Counted from the stretch's first letter, positions 1 to 8,736 are shown. The stretch: 64,000 nucleotides of DNA from Spirochaetota bacterium (GCA_004297825.1 SCSX01000033.1:62001-126000); one strand, 5' to 3'. The notes: generated by a model not told the origin, from the sequence alone. Made by a program: numbers and translations.

Positions 1-419
1 CCGCCGTCGCGCCGGAGCGGACAAACGGCCTTCCTGCGTCCTTCCCCCCGTTCTCGTCCCGGTTTCCTCCCGTACAAGCCTGTAATGACCTCGTATCAAC
101 CTCGATGCTGGTATACCTGGCGTTGGGGATATCCCCGTATTACCGGAAATAGCGGGCGCGCGCCGATACGCCCGTCGGATTCAAACGCTCCCCCCGCCCC
201 CATAAACGGATTCGTGCGACGATACCGCGACCTCCCGTGAAAATGGCGCCCCATACCGGGTCCATGTGTATCGGCCCCCCGCCCCGGACGTTGCCCGAAC
301 CAGGTCACCTGATCAGGGTTGATATCGAGCGTATCAACCAATCCTGACCATCCTGTATATCCCTGTTCCCATCACCCGTTCCCATTCCGCGCAGTTAACC
401 CCGAAACTCACTGCGCACT
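1..419. other. Intergenic, no gene recognised
   Basis: No reading frame here looks like a protein: the only short open frame (minus strand, about 81 codons) is Arg/Gly/Pro-rich shadow translation of GC-rich DNA. The stretch holds short inverted repeats, the clearest at 308-338, and ends in the probable promoter of the lipoprotein gene that begins at 491. Confidence 0.5.
308..338. repeat. Paired palindrome and inverted repeat
   Basis: CCTGATCAGG (308-317) is a perfect 10-bp palindrome. It is followed directly by GTTGATA-N7-TATCAAC (318-338), a perfect 7-bp inverted repeat with a 7-bp spacer. The pair lies about 80 bp upstream of a probable promoter, so an operator is possible, but no regulator is identified. 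Confidence 0.4.
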
Positions 420-448
420 TTGACATTTCTCCCGTCCGGTTTTAACTT
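420..448 (+). promoter_or_regulatory. Probable sigma-70 promoter
   Basis: TTGACA (420-425), a 17-bp spacer and TAACTT (443-448) stand 42 bp before the start codon at 491. The -35 box is perfect; the -10 box is weak, with three of six consensus bases. Confidence 0.45.
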
Positions 449-490
449 GAAACGTAGCGGATCGATCGGCACGGAATCGGGAGGTGAGCC

Positions 491-1081
491 ATGAAACCAG
501 GGGAAGCGAAGTCGCGATACCACGGCACGTGGGTGCTGGTCTGCGCCGCACTGGCAGCGTTCACCGCCTGCCTCGACGTGGACAGGATGAATATCAATCT
601 CACGCTCGACGAAAAGGACCTGTACACGGGGCAGGCGAAGATCGAGTTCCTGAACATTCATTCCACGGAGGGAAGTCCGGAAAAACAAAAACGGGAGATG
701 GACGAGCTTTTTCTCGAATACAGGGCGGAGGCGGATAACGTGCTGCGCGTCATGCCGCTCTACGATCCCGTCGTGACGCTCCGGAATAAAAAGGCCCTTT
801 CCACCGATGCGGTCATCGAGGGGAAATTCAAGAACGTGCTCTCGGTACTGGCCTCGCTTCTGAGCGAAGGGGAATTCCGCGTCGAGGGCGACAGGAAGAC
901 GCTGTCGGTATATTGTAAAAACCCGTTCAACGATAGCGACGAAACGGACCTGATCATCCGGTACCCGGGGAAAATTCTTTCACACAACTCGAAGAATTTC
1001 GACGCGAAAACCCACACCATGAAATGGCGACTGGGGAGCACCGGTGACAGGGAGATACGGTTCGCGCTGAAATCGGAATAA
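491..1081 (+). CDS. Small lipoprotein of unknown function
   Basis: A 196-residue exported protein. The N-terminus has a basic start, a hydrophobic stretch (about residues 14-26) and the lipobox FTAC with the acceptor cysteine at residue 27, so it should be a membrane-anchored lipoprotein. The mature part is charged and soluble-looking with no domain I recognise; the DVDRMNINLTLDEKDLYTGQ segment suggests a beta-rich fold. GAGGTG sits 6 nt before the ATG. It stands alone, convergent with the flagellar operon, behind its own probable promoter. The lipoprotein call rests on visible sequence; the function is unknown. Confidence 0.75.
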   Translation: MKPGEAKSRYHGTWVLVCAALAAFTACLDVDRMNINLTLDEKDLYTGQAKIEFLNIHSTEGSPEKQKREMDELFLEYRAEADNVLRVMPLYDPVVTLRNKKALSTDAVIEGKFKNVLSVLASLLSEGEFRVEGDRKTLSVYCKNPFNDSDETDLIIRYPGKILSHNSKNFDAKTHTMKWRLGSTGDREIRFALKSE

Positions 1082-1083
1082 CG

Positions 1084-1104
1084 GCGCGCGGGCTACCTGC
1101 GCGC
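1084..1104. terminator. GC hairpin between convergent genes
   Basis: A 9-bp stem (one G-U pair) with a CTA loop lies just after the lipoprotein stop and is followed by a short TTTT run at 1107-1110. It contains the stop codon of the opposing SGNH gene, so it could end transcription from both sides. The T-run is short, so confidence is moderate. Confidence 0.4.
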
Positions 1105-1842
1105 GCTTTTCGCCGAGAAGTACTCCGCAAGCACCCGGTTCACCTCCGCGGCGATCACCTCGTGCGCGAGCGGCATCAGGTGCGCCCCGTCGCCGGTGTA
1201 CTCGGTCCGCAACGCCGCGGGGTCCGCGGGGTCGCCCAGGAGCGCGTAGGTGTCCACCACCACGTCCACGTTCTCGGGCATCGAGCGCATCCAGTTGTTG
1301 ATCGTATCGGTGCCGGCCTGGTAGTAGGGGCTCCAGGTCTCGTAGCGCTTCCAGGGATAGAGCGTGAGAAGCACCACAAACAGGTTCTTCTCCTTCGCCA
1401 TTGCGCATATCTTTTTGAAATGCGCGATGGTGTCCTCCGGCATGCCGGTGCTGTTGGTTCCCAGGCAGATGATCACGCCGTCATGATTATTCGCGAGCAC
1501 ATAGGGGAAATTGCGCCAGGCGCGCATGGCGTCGTTCGCGATGCTGTTGTAGTAATCGCTTCCCGGCACGCTCTGGCTGGTCGCCGGGTTGTCGTCCGCG
1601 AAGGTGAAGCTCGTGCTCGCGAAGAGCGGGAATTTTTTAGGGTCCGCTTTTAAATAGTTCGAGTAGCTTCCGTAATTCATGAACTGCATGTCGAACATGC
1701 GTGAGTCGCCCAGGAGCGCGAAGCTCCGGGGTACGCCCGAGATTTTCCGGGGGTCCGATTCAACCGGTTTCGCCCCGCCGCCCTGCGTGCACATGAGCGC
1801 GAGGGCCGCAATGAGCGCCCACATTCCAGACCGTATCTTCAT
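1093..1842 (-). CDS. Exported SGNH/GDSL hydrolase in the flagellar operon
   Basis: A 249-residue SGNH-fold esterase or lipase. The family blocks are visible: GDS at 45-47 (nucleophile Ser47), a central GTN in LGTNS (block III) and DGAH at 218-221 (catalytic Asp and His). The N-terminus is a signal peptide (hydrophobic residues 8-18); Cys18 gives only a weak lipobox. The ATG lies 4 nt after the flgJ stop, and the likely ribosome-binding AGG overlaps that stop, so it is the last gene of the flg operon and probably translationally coupled. Known relatives remove acyl groups from lipids, glycans or peptidoglycan. The substrate is unknown; a role in cell-wall passage of the flagellar rod is my inference. 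Confidence 0.8.
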   Translation of the reverse strand: MKIRSGMWALIAALALMCTQGGGAKPVESDPRKISGVPRSFALLGDSRMFDMQFMNYGSYSNYLKADPKKFPLFASTSFTFADDNPATSQSVPGSDYYNSIANDAMRAWRNFPYVLANNHDGVIICLGTNSTGMPEDTIAHFKKICAMAKEKNLFVVLLTLYPWKRYETWSPYYQAGTDTINNWMRSMPENVDVVVDTYALLGDPADPAALRTEYTGDGAHLMPLAHEVIAAEVNRVLAEYFSAKSARR

Positions 1843-1846
1843 CGGG

Positions 1847-2257
1847 TTACCTGTTACTTAACTGGGAATAGAGCATCTTCGCGAGGCCCAGGTTCGAGGT
1901 CTTGGACACCGACATCGAGTACTCGTCGTACAGCATGTCCTCGAACACCTCCTCGGCGTAGCCGCCGTGGAGGATTTCGCCCTTGGGAACGGTCTTCTTC
2001 ATTTCCTTGAGCATGCGCGCCACAAAGATGGACTCCATCTCGATGCATACGTTCATGAGCTTTTTGTCAACCGTTTTCCCATCGCGCGCGTTCATGCGCG
2101 GGGCTTCCTCGACCGCGGGCGCCTCTTCCCCGTCGAGCCCGGAATCGAGCAGTTCGGCGAACGAGCGCCCGGGGTGGGCGGCAAGCCCCTCGAGGGTGCG
2201 CGTCTTCGCATTGCCGCCAAGCTTGATCGTATCCAGGTCGCTGAGCGCGGGAATCAT
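1847..2257 (-). CDS. flgJ: FlgJ-type rod-binding protein, no hydrolase domain
   Basis: A 136-residue protein whose second half (about residues 65-134) matches the FlgJ N-terminal rod-binding domain, with CIEMESIFVARMLKEMKKTV, then GGYAEEVFEDMLYDEYS and a closing LGLAKMLYSQL. Known FlgJ proteins cap the growing rod, and in enterobacteria they carry a C-terminal glucosaminidase that opens the peptidoglycan. That domain is absent here; the ORF stops right after the rod-binding part. It lies 8 nt downstream of flgI and just upstream of the SGNH hydrolase. Confidence 0.88.
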   Translation of the reverse strand: MIPALSDLDTIKLGGNAKTRTLEGLAAHPGRSFAELLDSGLDGEEAPAVEEAPRMNARDGKTVDKKLMNVCIEMESIFVARMLKEMKKTVPKGEILHGGYAEEVFEDMLYDEYSMSVSKTSNLGLAKMLYSQLSNR

Positions 2258-2265
2258 TCCTTACC

Positions 2266-3267
2266 TCACTTTATGACGAGCTCGGCGTGGAGCGCGCCGG
2301 CGTCCTTGAGCGCCTTCAAAATGGCGATGATGTCGCGCGTCGATGCGCCTATCATGTTGAGCGAATCGACCAGGTCCTTCACCGATGAGCTTTCCTTTAT
2401 ATGCGCGACGCTGCCCTTCTTCGCCTTCTTGCCTTCTATCTTGATAATCACGCCCTCCCTGCTCACCAGGGCCTCGGAGAGCTTCACCTCGCCCCCCATT
2501 ACGATCGTGCCGTCGTGCTCGTTTACCACCACGTACGCCTTCGCGCCCGGCGTGATCTCGATCGCCTCGACGCCCGCGATGAATTCCGCGAGCCCCATGT
2601 CCGCGGGGGCGACAACGCGTATCTTCCCGCCCTTCGTGATCTCGGGCTTCGAGTCCGGAAACCGGTCCTCGATCTCCTTGATGACCTGGTTCGCCTCGGA
2701 GTAGTCCCAGTTTTTAAGAATAAGGGAGATGGCGCCGTCAACGACGACCTCCGGCTCGATCTCACGCTCGATTATCGCCCCGGACGGGATGCGCGCGGCG
2801 GTCTTCACAGCCCGCTTTCCCTTGCCCGCATCGTCGAATGTGAGCGGACCCTGAGCAACGGCATAGGTCCTGTCGTCGGCGCCGCGCAGTTGGGACTGGA
2901 GCAGCGTCCCGCCCTCGAGCGACTTGGCGTCCCCCATCGAGGACACGCTCACCGCGATCTTGTCACCCACGCGCGCGAAGCCGGGAAGCTTCGCGGTGAC
3001 GAGTACCGCTGCCGTATTTTTCGTGCTGAAGGCCTCGTCCTCCTGCATGCCCAGGTTTTTCAGGAAATTCCTGAGCGAGGACTCCGTGAGCACCGACTTC
3101 GAATCGCCCGTCCCCTGCAGGCCCACCACGAGCCCGAACCCGTGCAACTGGTTTTCCTTGAGGCCGTCGATATACGCGAGGTCGCCCACCTTGACCTTCA
3201 CCTCGGCCAGGACCGGTACCGCGAGAAGGGCGATCATGAGCGCCGCCAGTGCCGTTATGCGCCGCAT
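2266..3267 (-). CDS. flgI: Flagellar P-ring protein FlgI
   Basis: A 333-residue protein with a Sec signal peptide (cleaved about after residue 21, VLA-EV) and family landmarks throughout: VKVGDLAYIDGLKENQLHGF, GLVVGLQGTGD, and a C-terminal LVDSLNMIGASTRDIIAILKALKDAGALHAEL. Known FlgI assembles in the periplasm as the P ring around the distal rod. Length is close to the usual 340-370. The start lies 1 nt after the flgH stop, which implies coupled translation. Spirochaetes such as Borrelia and Treponema lack this gene, while leptospires keep it, so its presence narrows the lineage. Confidence 0.95.
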   Translation of the reverse strand: MRRITALAALMIALLAVPVLAEVKVKVGDLAYIDGLKENQLHGFGLVVGLQGTGDSKSVLTESSLRNFLKNLGMQEDEAFSTKNTAAVLVTAKLPGFARVGDKIAVSVSSMGDAKSLEGGTLLQSQLRGADDRTYAVAQGPLTFDDAGKGKRAVKTAARIPSGAIIEREIEPEVVVDGAISLILKNWDYSEANQVIKEIEDRFPDSKPEITKGGKIRVVAPADMGLAEFIAGVEAIEITPGAKAYVVVNEHDGTIVMGGEVKLSEALVSREGVIIKIEGKKAKKGSVAHIKESSSVKDLVDSLNMIGASTRDIIAILKALKDAGALHAELVIK

Positions 3268-3268
3268 G

Positions 3269-3925
3269 CTACCTCGTGAGCTCTTTCAGGATTTTATTCA
3301 GGTAATCGATGATGATCCTCTGCTTTTCCTCTTCCGTCATGTCCGCCTTCGCGGTCTCCTTCTCCTTGAGCGCGGCCCTCCGGAACTCGAGCCCCGCGCC
3401 CTCCTTCTGCCCGCGTATCTCCAGCCGGAAATTCGCGATGTCGCTTGAGAGCACCGTGCGCCCCTTGACCGATGTCGCGTCTATAACCCCGCTCACCGTG
3501 AACCGGTTGGCCACGCCGTTGAACGAGTATTCCCTGGTCCCGGTTAGCTCGAAGGTACCGTCCTGGTTCTTCCTGGTGACACGCGAGCCCATCACGAGCG
3601 TCATGCTCCCGCGCTCGGACATTTCGGTCTTGTCCTGTCCGGCGACCTTTTTATCGGCGGACACTTTGGGGAGAAAACCGGTGAGCGTTGAATCGGGACG
3701 GGCGGTCACCGTGAACCCGGAGGTGTCGGATGCGCTTATGCTGAACCTGAGATTGGACACGTCGTTGATGCGCACGGAAAGAATATCGCCCACCTGGAGA
3801 TTTTCGGAGGAGGAATAGACGTTCTTGTCGACCCAGGTGGTCTTCGCGGGAGCCCCTCCCGGGAACGCGGCCCCCAGGACGAGGACCATGAACGCCGCCG
3901 CGGTGTGACGGAGGATGCCCCTCAC
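3269..3925 (-). CDS. flgH: Flagellar L-ring protein FlgH, without lipidation cysteine
   Basis: A 218-residue FlgH homologue with VGDILSVRINDVS near the start of the mature part and the C-terminal beta-rich signature FTVSGVIDATSVKGRTVLSSDIAN. In enteric bacteria FlgH is an outer-membrane lipoprotein forming the L ring. Here the N-terminus is an ordinary signal peptide ending about at residue 28 (GGAPAK), and the whole protein has no cysteine, so it cannot be lipidated. The C-terminus carries an extra charged tail (about residues 185-218). It overlaps flgA by 4 nt. Confidence 0.88.
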   Translation of the reverse strand: MRGILRHTAAAFMVLVLGAAFPGGAPAKTTWVDKNVYSSSENLQVGDILSVRINDVSNLRFSISASDTSGFTVTARPDSTLTGFLPKVSADKKVAGQDKTEMSERGSMTLVMGSRVTRKNQDGTFELTGTREYSFNGVANRFTVSGVIDATSVKGRTVLSSDIANFRLEIRGQKEGAGLEFRRAALKEKETAKADMTEEEKQRIIIDYLNKILKELTR

Positions 3926-4449
3926 AGGGAGAGCTCCACGAGTTTCTTATCCACGATCTTACCTTTGAGGGTCCGGTTGTTTTTCACGCGGACCTGGATC
4001 GTATCGCCAACGCGGCCGTCCTGCAACGCGCTCCCGGGGATCTCCAGGGTTATCGTGCGGTTGTATATCACCACGCTTACGCCGTCCCCTGCCTGCACGA
4101 CCATCTCCGGGATCTCGGCACACCGCTCCTCGGGGCGGGGCAGCCGCGCATAGACGCGCACCGCGTTTCCGTAAATGAACACGGACTCTTCGGTTGCGCG
4201 CGCGACCAGGGCCGAGAGCTCGGTGCGGTCGATATACCCGTCCTCGGAAAGCCTCGCGGGCAGGACGAGCGCGCGCAGGGTGTCCGCGAGCTCCCCGGCG
4301 GTTTCGACGCGCGCGACGTCGGCCAGGGTAAGCGCATCCTTCGCCTCCACGCGCGACAGGAGATAGAGGTTTACATCCGCGCCGGCTGCGGCGCCGCGTG
4401 AAAGCCCGACGCACGCGGCGAGCGTCGCGATGATGAGCCCGGCCCTCAT
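3922..4449 (-). CDS. flgA: Flagellar P-ring assembly chaperone FlgA
   Basis: A 175-residue protein with a signal peptide (residues 1 to about 22) and the C-terminal SAF/ChapFlgA domain, recognised by DGVSVVIYNRTITLEIPGSA and RVGDTIQVRVKNNRTLKGKI. Known FlgA is a periplasmic chaperone needed for FlgI to assemble into the P ring. It sits between flgG and flgH, with a 1-nt overlap with flgG and a 4-nt overlap with flgH. The N-terminal half is poorly conserved, as is usual for the family. Confidence 0.88.
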   Translation of the reverse strand: MRAGLIIATLAACVGLSRGAAAGADVNLYLLSRVEAKDALTLADVARVETAGELADTLRALVLPARLSEDGYIDRTELSALVARATEESVFIYGNAVRVYARLPRPEERCAEIPEMVVQAGDGVSVVIYNRTITLEIPGSALQDGRVGDTIQVRVKNNRTLKGKIVDKKLVELSL

Positions 4450-5243
4450 TACCGCTTCAATCCTATGGCCGTCGCGAGCATGTTGTCGGAGGTCTGGATC
4501 GCCTTGGAGTTGATCTCGTAGGCGCGCTGCGCCACGATCATGTTCACCATTTCTTCCACGACCTTTACGTTGGACATTTCCAGGAATCCCTGGTGGGTCT
4601 TCGCCATGCCGTTCACGCCCGGCTGCCCGGCTATCTCTTCGCCGGAGGCCGGGGTGGTCTTGGCGAGGTTTCCGCCGATATTCTGGAGGCCGGCCGGGTT
4701 CACGAACCTGAATATTTCGAGCTGGCCCACCTCCACCGGATCGTCCTCACCCACGAGCTTCACGCTCACCCGGCCGTCCTGGCTTATCGAGAGCGTGTCC
4801 ATGATGAAGTTTTCCGGGAGCACGACGGGCGGCTCGAGCATGTACCCGTTCGAGGTCACCAACTGGCGGTTGGAGTCTATCTTGAAGGAGCCGTCGCGCG
4901 TGAACGCGGGGGTACCGTCATAGAGCAGTATCTTGAAGAAGCCCTCCCCCTCGAGGGCGAGGTCGGTCTTGTTTTCGGTCGACTGGAGGCTCCCCTGGGA
5001 GAACATCTTCTGGGTCGCCGAGGTCTTCACCCCATGCCCCACCTGGATGCCCGTGGGCACCTCCGAGAATTCGGTCGCCGGGGTCCCGGCCATGAGCACG
5101 GTCTGGTAGATGAGATCCTCGAACTCCGACCTCATGCGCTTGTAGCCGAAGGTGTTGACGTTGGACAGGTTGTTGGAAATCGTATCTATATTGAACTGCT
5201 GGCTCACCATGCCCGACGCCGCCGTCCAGAGTGATCGCATCAT
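4449..5243 (-). CDS. flgG: Flagellar distal rod protein FlgG
   Basis: A 264-residue protein with the full FlgG signature. The N-terminal rod motif is SLWTAASGMVSQQFNIDTIS followed by NNLSNVNTFGYKR; the middle has the FlgE/F/G-like domain; the C-terminus has LEMSNVKVVEEMVNMIVAQR, then AYEINSKAIQTSDNMLATA. It forms the distal rod between the basal body and the hook. It is the first gene of the minus-strand operon and is preceded by GAGGTG 8 nt before the ATG. No flgF partner is visible in the window. Confidence 0.95.
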   Translation of the reverse strand: MMRSLWTAASGMVSQQFNIDTISNNLSNVNTFGYKRMRSEFEDLIYQTVLMAGTPATEFSEVPTGIQVGHGVKTSATQKMFSQGSLQSTENKTDLALEGEGFFKILLYDGTPAFTRDGSFKIDSNRQLVTSNGYMLEPPVVLPENFIMDTLSISQDGRVSVKLVGEDDPVEVGQLEIFRFVNPAGLQNIGGNLAKTTPASGEEIAGQPGVNGMAKTHQGFLEMSNVKVVEEMVNMIVAQRAYEINSKAIQTSDNMLATAIGLKR

Positions 5244-5340
5244 AGTCTGTCACCTCACGCTCGTATATAGTCCGGTTATGTCACCGGCATATCCGTCTCT
5301 CATATTCTCGGTCTGCGGGACGGGGTCCAAAATTAAAATA

Positions 5341-5369
5341 TTGACAGGGGGGTAAAAAAGTACTAGCCT
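5341..5369 (+). promoter_or_regulatory. Possible sigma-70 promoter for the MORN lipoprotein
   Basis: TTGACA (5341-5346), a 17-bp spacer and TAGCCT (5364-5369) lie about 125 bp before the ATG at 5496. The -35 box is perfect and the -10 box weak. It sits in the intergenic space shared with the divergent flgG operon. Confidence 0.4.
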
Positions 5370-5495
5370 TCGCTTGCCCAGGGCGCCCGGCCTCCCTGGG
5401 GTGATGGTATTGGCATATTTGAGTATATTCGTACTGGATGCCCGCCGGGCGGTGTCGACCGGGCGTCCGCACACCATTGAAAAGGGGTACTAGTT

Positions 5496-6785
5496 ATGAC
5501 GTGGAAGAAAGCAGTGGCGCTTTGCGCGGTGTGGGCTTTTCTTGCAGCCTGCAGCTCCGGTCAGAAAGGAGGGGGCAGCGTGAAAGACGGTCCTACCAAG
5601 GAGTTCTGGGACGATAAATCGCTTAAGGGCGCCGGAAACGTGAAGGATGGCCAGAAAACCGGTAAATGGACGCTCTATCACATGGCTTCGGGCGGCAAGC
5701 TCAAGCTGGGCGAGGGTGAATATAAGGACGACAAACAGGAAGGCAAGTGGACCTTTTACCATAAAAACGGCCAGGTGAGCACCCTGGGCGAGTTCGAGGA
5801 AGGCCAGAAAAAGGGTAAGTGGCAGGGATTTTACGACAATGGCGACCCCGAATGGGAAGCCACCTATGTCGTCAAAGAGAAGGAAGAATCCGGCTTCAAG
5901 ATGAAAATAGGCGGGATCGAGGGCCTCAAGACCACCTTTTACAAGGGCAAAAAGGTCTGGAAGGAAGAAGAATACAAGGATGGCCTGAAAGACGGTAAAT
6001 CCCAGGAATACTTCGAAAACGGCAAGCTCAAGGAGATCACCCAGTACAAGGAAGACGAGAAGGACGGCGGCTCCATGGAGTGGTTCGATAACGGGGCGAA
6101 GAAGGCCGAGGGCGCGTACGCCAAGAAAGAACGCATGGGCGCATGGCGCTTCTTCCATGACAACGGGCAGCTCGCCGTGGACGGCGCCTTCACCGCGAAC
6201 AAGCAGGACGGTCTCTGGAGATTCAACTCCCGCGACGGCCAGCTCATGAAGGATGGAAGGTACAAGGAAGGGAAGGAAGACGGTCCCTGGTCCTTCTACG
6301 AGGCGACCGGTCAAAAGCAGATGGACCTTTTCGTGGCCGGGGGCATGGTGGTCGAGGGCGTGAACAAGGTGTATGAAAACGGCGCGCTCACGGGAGAGGG
6401 GGGCCTTTCGGGCCTGCCCAAGGCGATATTCCAGACCATCAAGAACGGGACGCCCGGCGCCGAAATCGAGGCCGGGGACGCGCTCCCGGACGACCCAAGG
6501 GCGGGACTCAGCTACCGCTGGACCGGCAAGTGGAAGATGCTCAAGAAGAACGGAAAGTGGTCGGATTACTATCCCGGCGGCTTCGCGAAAAAGACCGAGG
6601 CCGTCTACATGATGGACAAGCTCAATGGCAAGTACAAGGAGTACTACCAGACCGGCCAGGTCAAGGCCGAGGGCGAGTACTTGAACGCGAAGAAAAACGG
6701 GAAGTGGACGTTCTACAACCAGGACGGCTCGGTCGACAAGGACCAGTCCGGGAGCTACATGATGGACAAGAAGGCGAAGTTCTAG
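5496..6785 (+). CDS. MORN-type repeat lipoprotein
   Basis: A 429-residue lipoprotein: signal peptide with lipobox LAAC (acceptor Cys at residue 19), then a long series of MORN_2-like repeats of about 23 residues, each with a G-x-W-x-(F/W)-Y core such as GKWTLYHMASGGK, GKWTFYHKNGQ, GAWRFFHDNGQ, GPWSFYEATGQ and GKWTFYNQDGS. Such repeats form extended beta sheets and are common in YwqK-like and cell-surface proteins. It likely hangs in the periplasm or on the outer membrane. AAGGGG lies before the ATG and a strong terminator follows, so it is a single-gene unit. The binding partner is unknown. Confidence 0.85.
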   Translation: MTWKKAVALCAVWAFLAACSSGQKGGGSVKDGPTKEFWDDKSLKGAGNVKDGQKTGKWTLYHMASGGKLKLGEGEYKDDKQEGKWTFYHKNGQVSTLGEFEEGQKKGKWQGFYDNGDPEWEATYVVKEKEESGFKMKIGGIEGLKTTFYKGKKVWKEEEYKDGLKDGKSQEYFENGKLKEITQYKEDEKDGGSMEWFDNGAKKAEGAYAKKERMGAWRFFHDNGQLAVDGAFTANKQDGLWRFNSRDGQLMKDGRYKEGKEDGPWSFYEATGQKQMDLFVAGGMVVEGVNKVYENGALTGEGGLSGLPKAIFQTIKNGTPGAEIEAGDALPDDPRAGLSYRWTGKWKMLKKNGKWSDYYPGGFAKKTEAVYMMDKLNGKYKEYYQTGQVKAEGEYLNAKKNGKWTFYNQDGSVDKDQSGSYMMDKKAKF

Positions 6786-6809
6786 CGCCGGTTCGCATTG
6801 AATGCACGA

Positions 6810-6838
6810 GACCCCGCCGCGAGGCGGGGTCTTTTTTA
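6810..6838 (+). terminator. Rho-independent terminator
   Basis: GACCCCGCC-GCGA-GGCGGGGTC forms a perfect 9-bp GC-rich stem with a GNRA loop and is followed by TTTTTTA. It lies 24 nt after the MORN lipoprotein stop. The T-run is only on the plus strand, so it serves that gene and not the opposing chemoreceptor. Confidence 0.93.
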
Positions 6839-6858
6839 TTCAGCCGGACGGGCGCGAT

Positions 6859-8439
6859 TTACGCCTCCACCGCCTGTTCGGATTCCCGGAGAAGTTCTTC
6901 CGCGTGCGCGGCGATCACCGTGGCGGCCCCGGTTATCTCGTTGATCCCGTCCACCATGGCCATGAGCGTTTCATTGATGTGCTCGACGGCCCGGGAGGTC
7001 GATTCGAGGGCGACCTTCTGCTCCTCGGTGCCGGCGCCGGTCTGCCGGGCGAGCTCGCCGTTGCGCGTCATGCGGCGGGAGACGTCGGCGAGAAATTCCT
7101 CCTCGGTCTGCATGTGCTCCTTGAGGAGGGCTATCTTGCGCGAGCTGTCCAGCATGTTGTCGATCATGCTCTTGATGGTGCCGGACGCCACGTTGATGAC
7201 CTGGACGCCGTCCTCCGTGGTCTTCGTGTTCAGGCGCAGCACCGTTTCGATCTCCTTGATGCTGTCCGAGGTCTGCTCCGCGAGCTTCCCGATCTCGTCG
7301 GCGACGACCGCGAAGCCGCGGCCGTGCTCGCCCGCGCGCGCCGCTTCGATCGAGGCGTTGAGCGAAAGCAGGTTGATCCTGTCCGCGATGTCGACTATGA
7401 TTGAAAGCGTCTCGGCGATCCTGGTCCCCTGCGTCCTGATCTCAAGCATCGTGTTTTCGACGACGCCGATCTTGTCCTTCCCCGTCTCGGAGTGCGCGAC
7501 GACCGCATTGATATCGCCCAGCAAGCCTTCCAGCCGCGCCCTCGTTTCGCCCTTGAGCTTCTTGAAGCTCTCGATGGTTGCGCTCATTCCGTCGCTTTCC
7601 ACGAGCTGGCTGCGGGCAGTGCCCGCGATATTTTCCGACGATCCGCGCAGTTCCTCGACGGTGGCGGATATCTCCTCGAAGGTCGAGGCCTGGCTCTGGA
7701 TGCGTTCGCTGAAATCGGCGGTGACCTGCCTCTGGGCGTGCACCCTGTCGAAGAGCCCGTTCATCTTGGCCTGGATTCCCTTCACCAGGTCGCGCTGGTT
7801 CTTCGACTGTTTCTCGATGATCGCCCTCTGCGCCCCGGTGCGGGACTCGTAGTCCTCGATCACGGGAATGCTCTTGTAGGATATATACGTTATGATCGCC
7901 ATCATGACCAGGAAGTACGCCTCGCGCAGGAGCATGACCCCATGGTAGACCTGGCCGTCCTTATACGTCTGGAGGTAAAACTCGACCCCCTTGCCGTGCG
8001 CCACGTAGAGAAACAGCAGCCAGTTCGCGAAGGAAATCACGGACATCGTGATGAATATCTTCCTGTCGTAAAAAAACTGGAGGACCACCAGGCAGAATAC
8101 CACCATCGCCGAAACCTGGTAGCACTCGACGGCATAGGTCCAGTCGATATTGACCGCGTAACTGTATTTCGCCGCGTTGGGCATCAGGGCGAGGATGAAT
8201 CCCGCGGTCCAGCGGAGTGCGCCGGTGGAAAGCCTGCGCTTCTTCCGGAAAAAAATGACGAACCCGATAATGACGATCAGCAGGTTCATGACGAACGCGG
8301 TCAGGATCGTTGCCGGTTTTACGCTCGCCAATAACTGGAAGACCGCGGATATGACCGTACTGAATATAAAAAGATAGACGAAGATGAGGCTACCCCTGAT
8401 TTCAAGGACCTCCCGGGCAGTATAGCTTTTTCTTTCCAT
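6859..8439 (-). CDS. Methyl-accepting chemotaxis protein with polytopic N-terminus
   Basis: A 526-residue chemoreceptor. Residues 15 to about 195 contain roughly six hydrophobic helices and no large periplasmic sensor domain, and no HAMP is evident. A cytoplasmic MCP signalling domain follows, with the hairpin tip [19 protein letters not shown] at about 373-391 (Gly replaces the usual Arg in EIRKLAEQ). It should control CheA through CheW and the flagellar motor; an integral-membrane sensor suggests a membrane-dissolved or electron-transport-related signal (inference). There is no C-terminal pentapeptide for CheR binding. GGGGTG precedes the ATG and a good promoter lies upstream. Confidence 0.9.
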   Translation of the reverse strand: MERKSYTAREVLEIRGSLIFVYLFIFSTVISAVFQLLASVKPATILTAFVMNLLIVIIGFVIFFRKKRRLSTGALRWTAGFILALMPNAAKYSYAVNIDWTYAVECYQVSAMVVFCLVVLQFFYDRKIFITMSVISFANWLLFLYVAHGKGVEFYLQTYKDGQVYHGVMLLREAYFLVMMAIITYISYKSIPVIEDYESRTGAQRAIIEKQSKNQRDLVKGIQAKMNGLFDRVHAQRQVTADFSERIQSQASTFEEISATVEELRGSSENIAGTARSQLVESDGMSATIESFKKLKGETRARLEGLLGDINAVVAHSETGKDKIGVVENTMLEIRTQGTRIAETLSIIVDIADRINLLSLNASIEAARAGEHGRGFAVVADEIGKLAEQTSDSIKEIETVLRLNTKTTEDGVQVINVASGTIKSMIDNMLDSSRKIALLKEHMQTEEEFLADVSRRMTRNGELARQTGAGTEEQKVALESTSRAVEHINETLMAMVDGINEITGAATVIAAHAEELLRESEQAVEA

Positions 8440-8515
8440 TGCACCCCGCTGGTGTCTTTATTTCGCCGCGGCGCGTTTCCCGCGGCGCGATGCGGTTGAG
8501 CGATCCCTTGCCAGT

Positions 8516-8544
8516 GTTTTACCATAATGGGCGAATCCTGTCAA
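8516..8544 (-). promoter_or_regulatory. Sigma-70-type promoter of the chemoreceptor
   Basis: Read on the minus strand: TTGACA (8544-8539), a 17-bp spacer, then TAAAAC (8521-8516), about 77 bp upstream of the chemoreceptor ATG. The -35 box is perfect and four of six -10 bases match. The rest of the 297-bp space up to adk holds a short GC hairpin in the leader (about 8464-8487) and nothing coding. Confidence 0.55.
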
Positions 8545-8736
8545 ATTTATAAACGGCGGAGGACCACCCGCGCGCGGACAAAAATATTGTTTTACAAAAA
8601 ACACGCGCTGCCTCACTGCTGTCCCCTGTTCGCATTCACCGCCCGCCATGCGCCATGTTCCGTCCGGTGCGTCCTCAAGGCGCGGGGGGCCGATACACCT
8701 ACATCCCGACATGGATGACAATCCGGAGGCAGCGCA

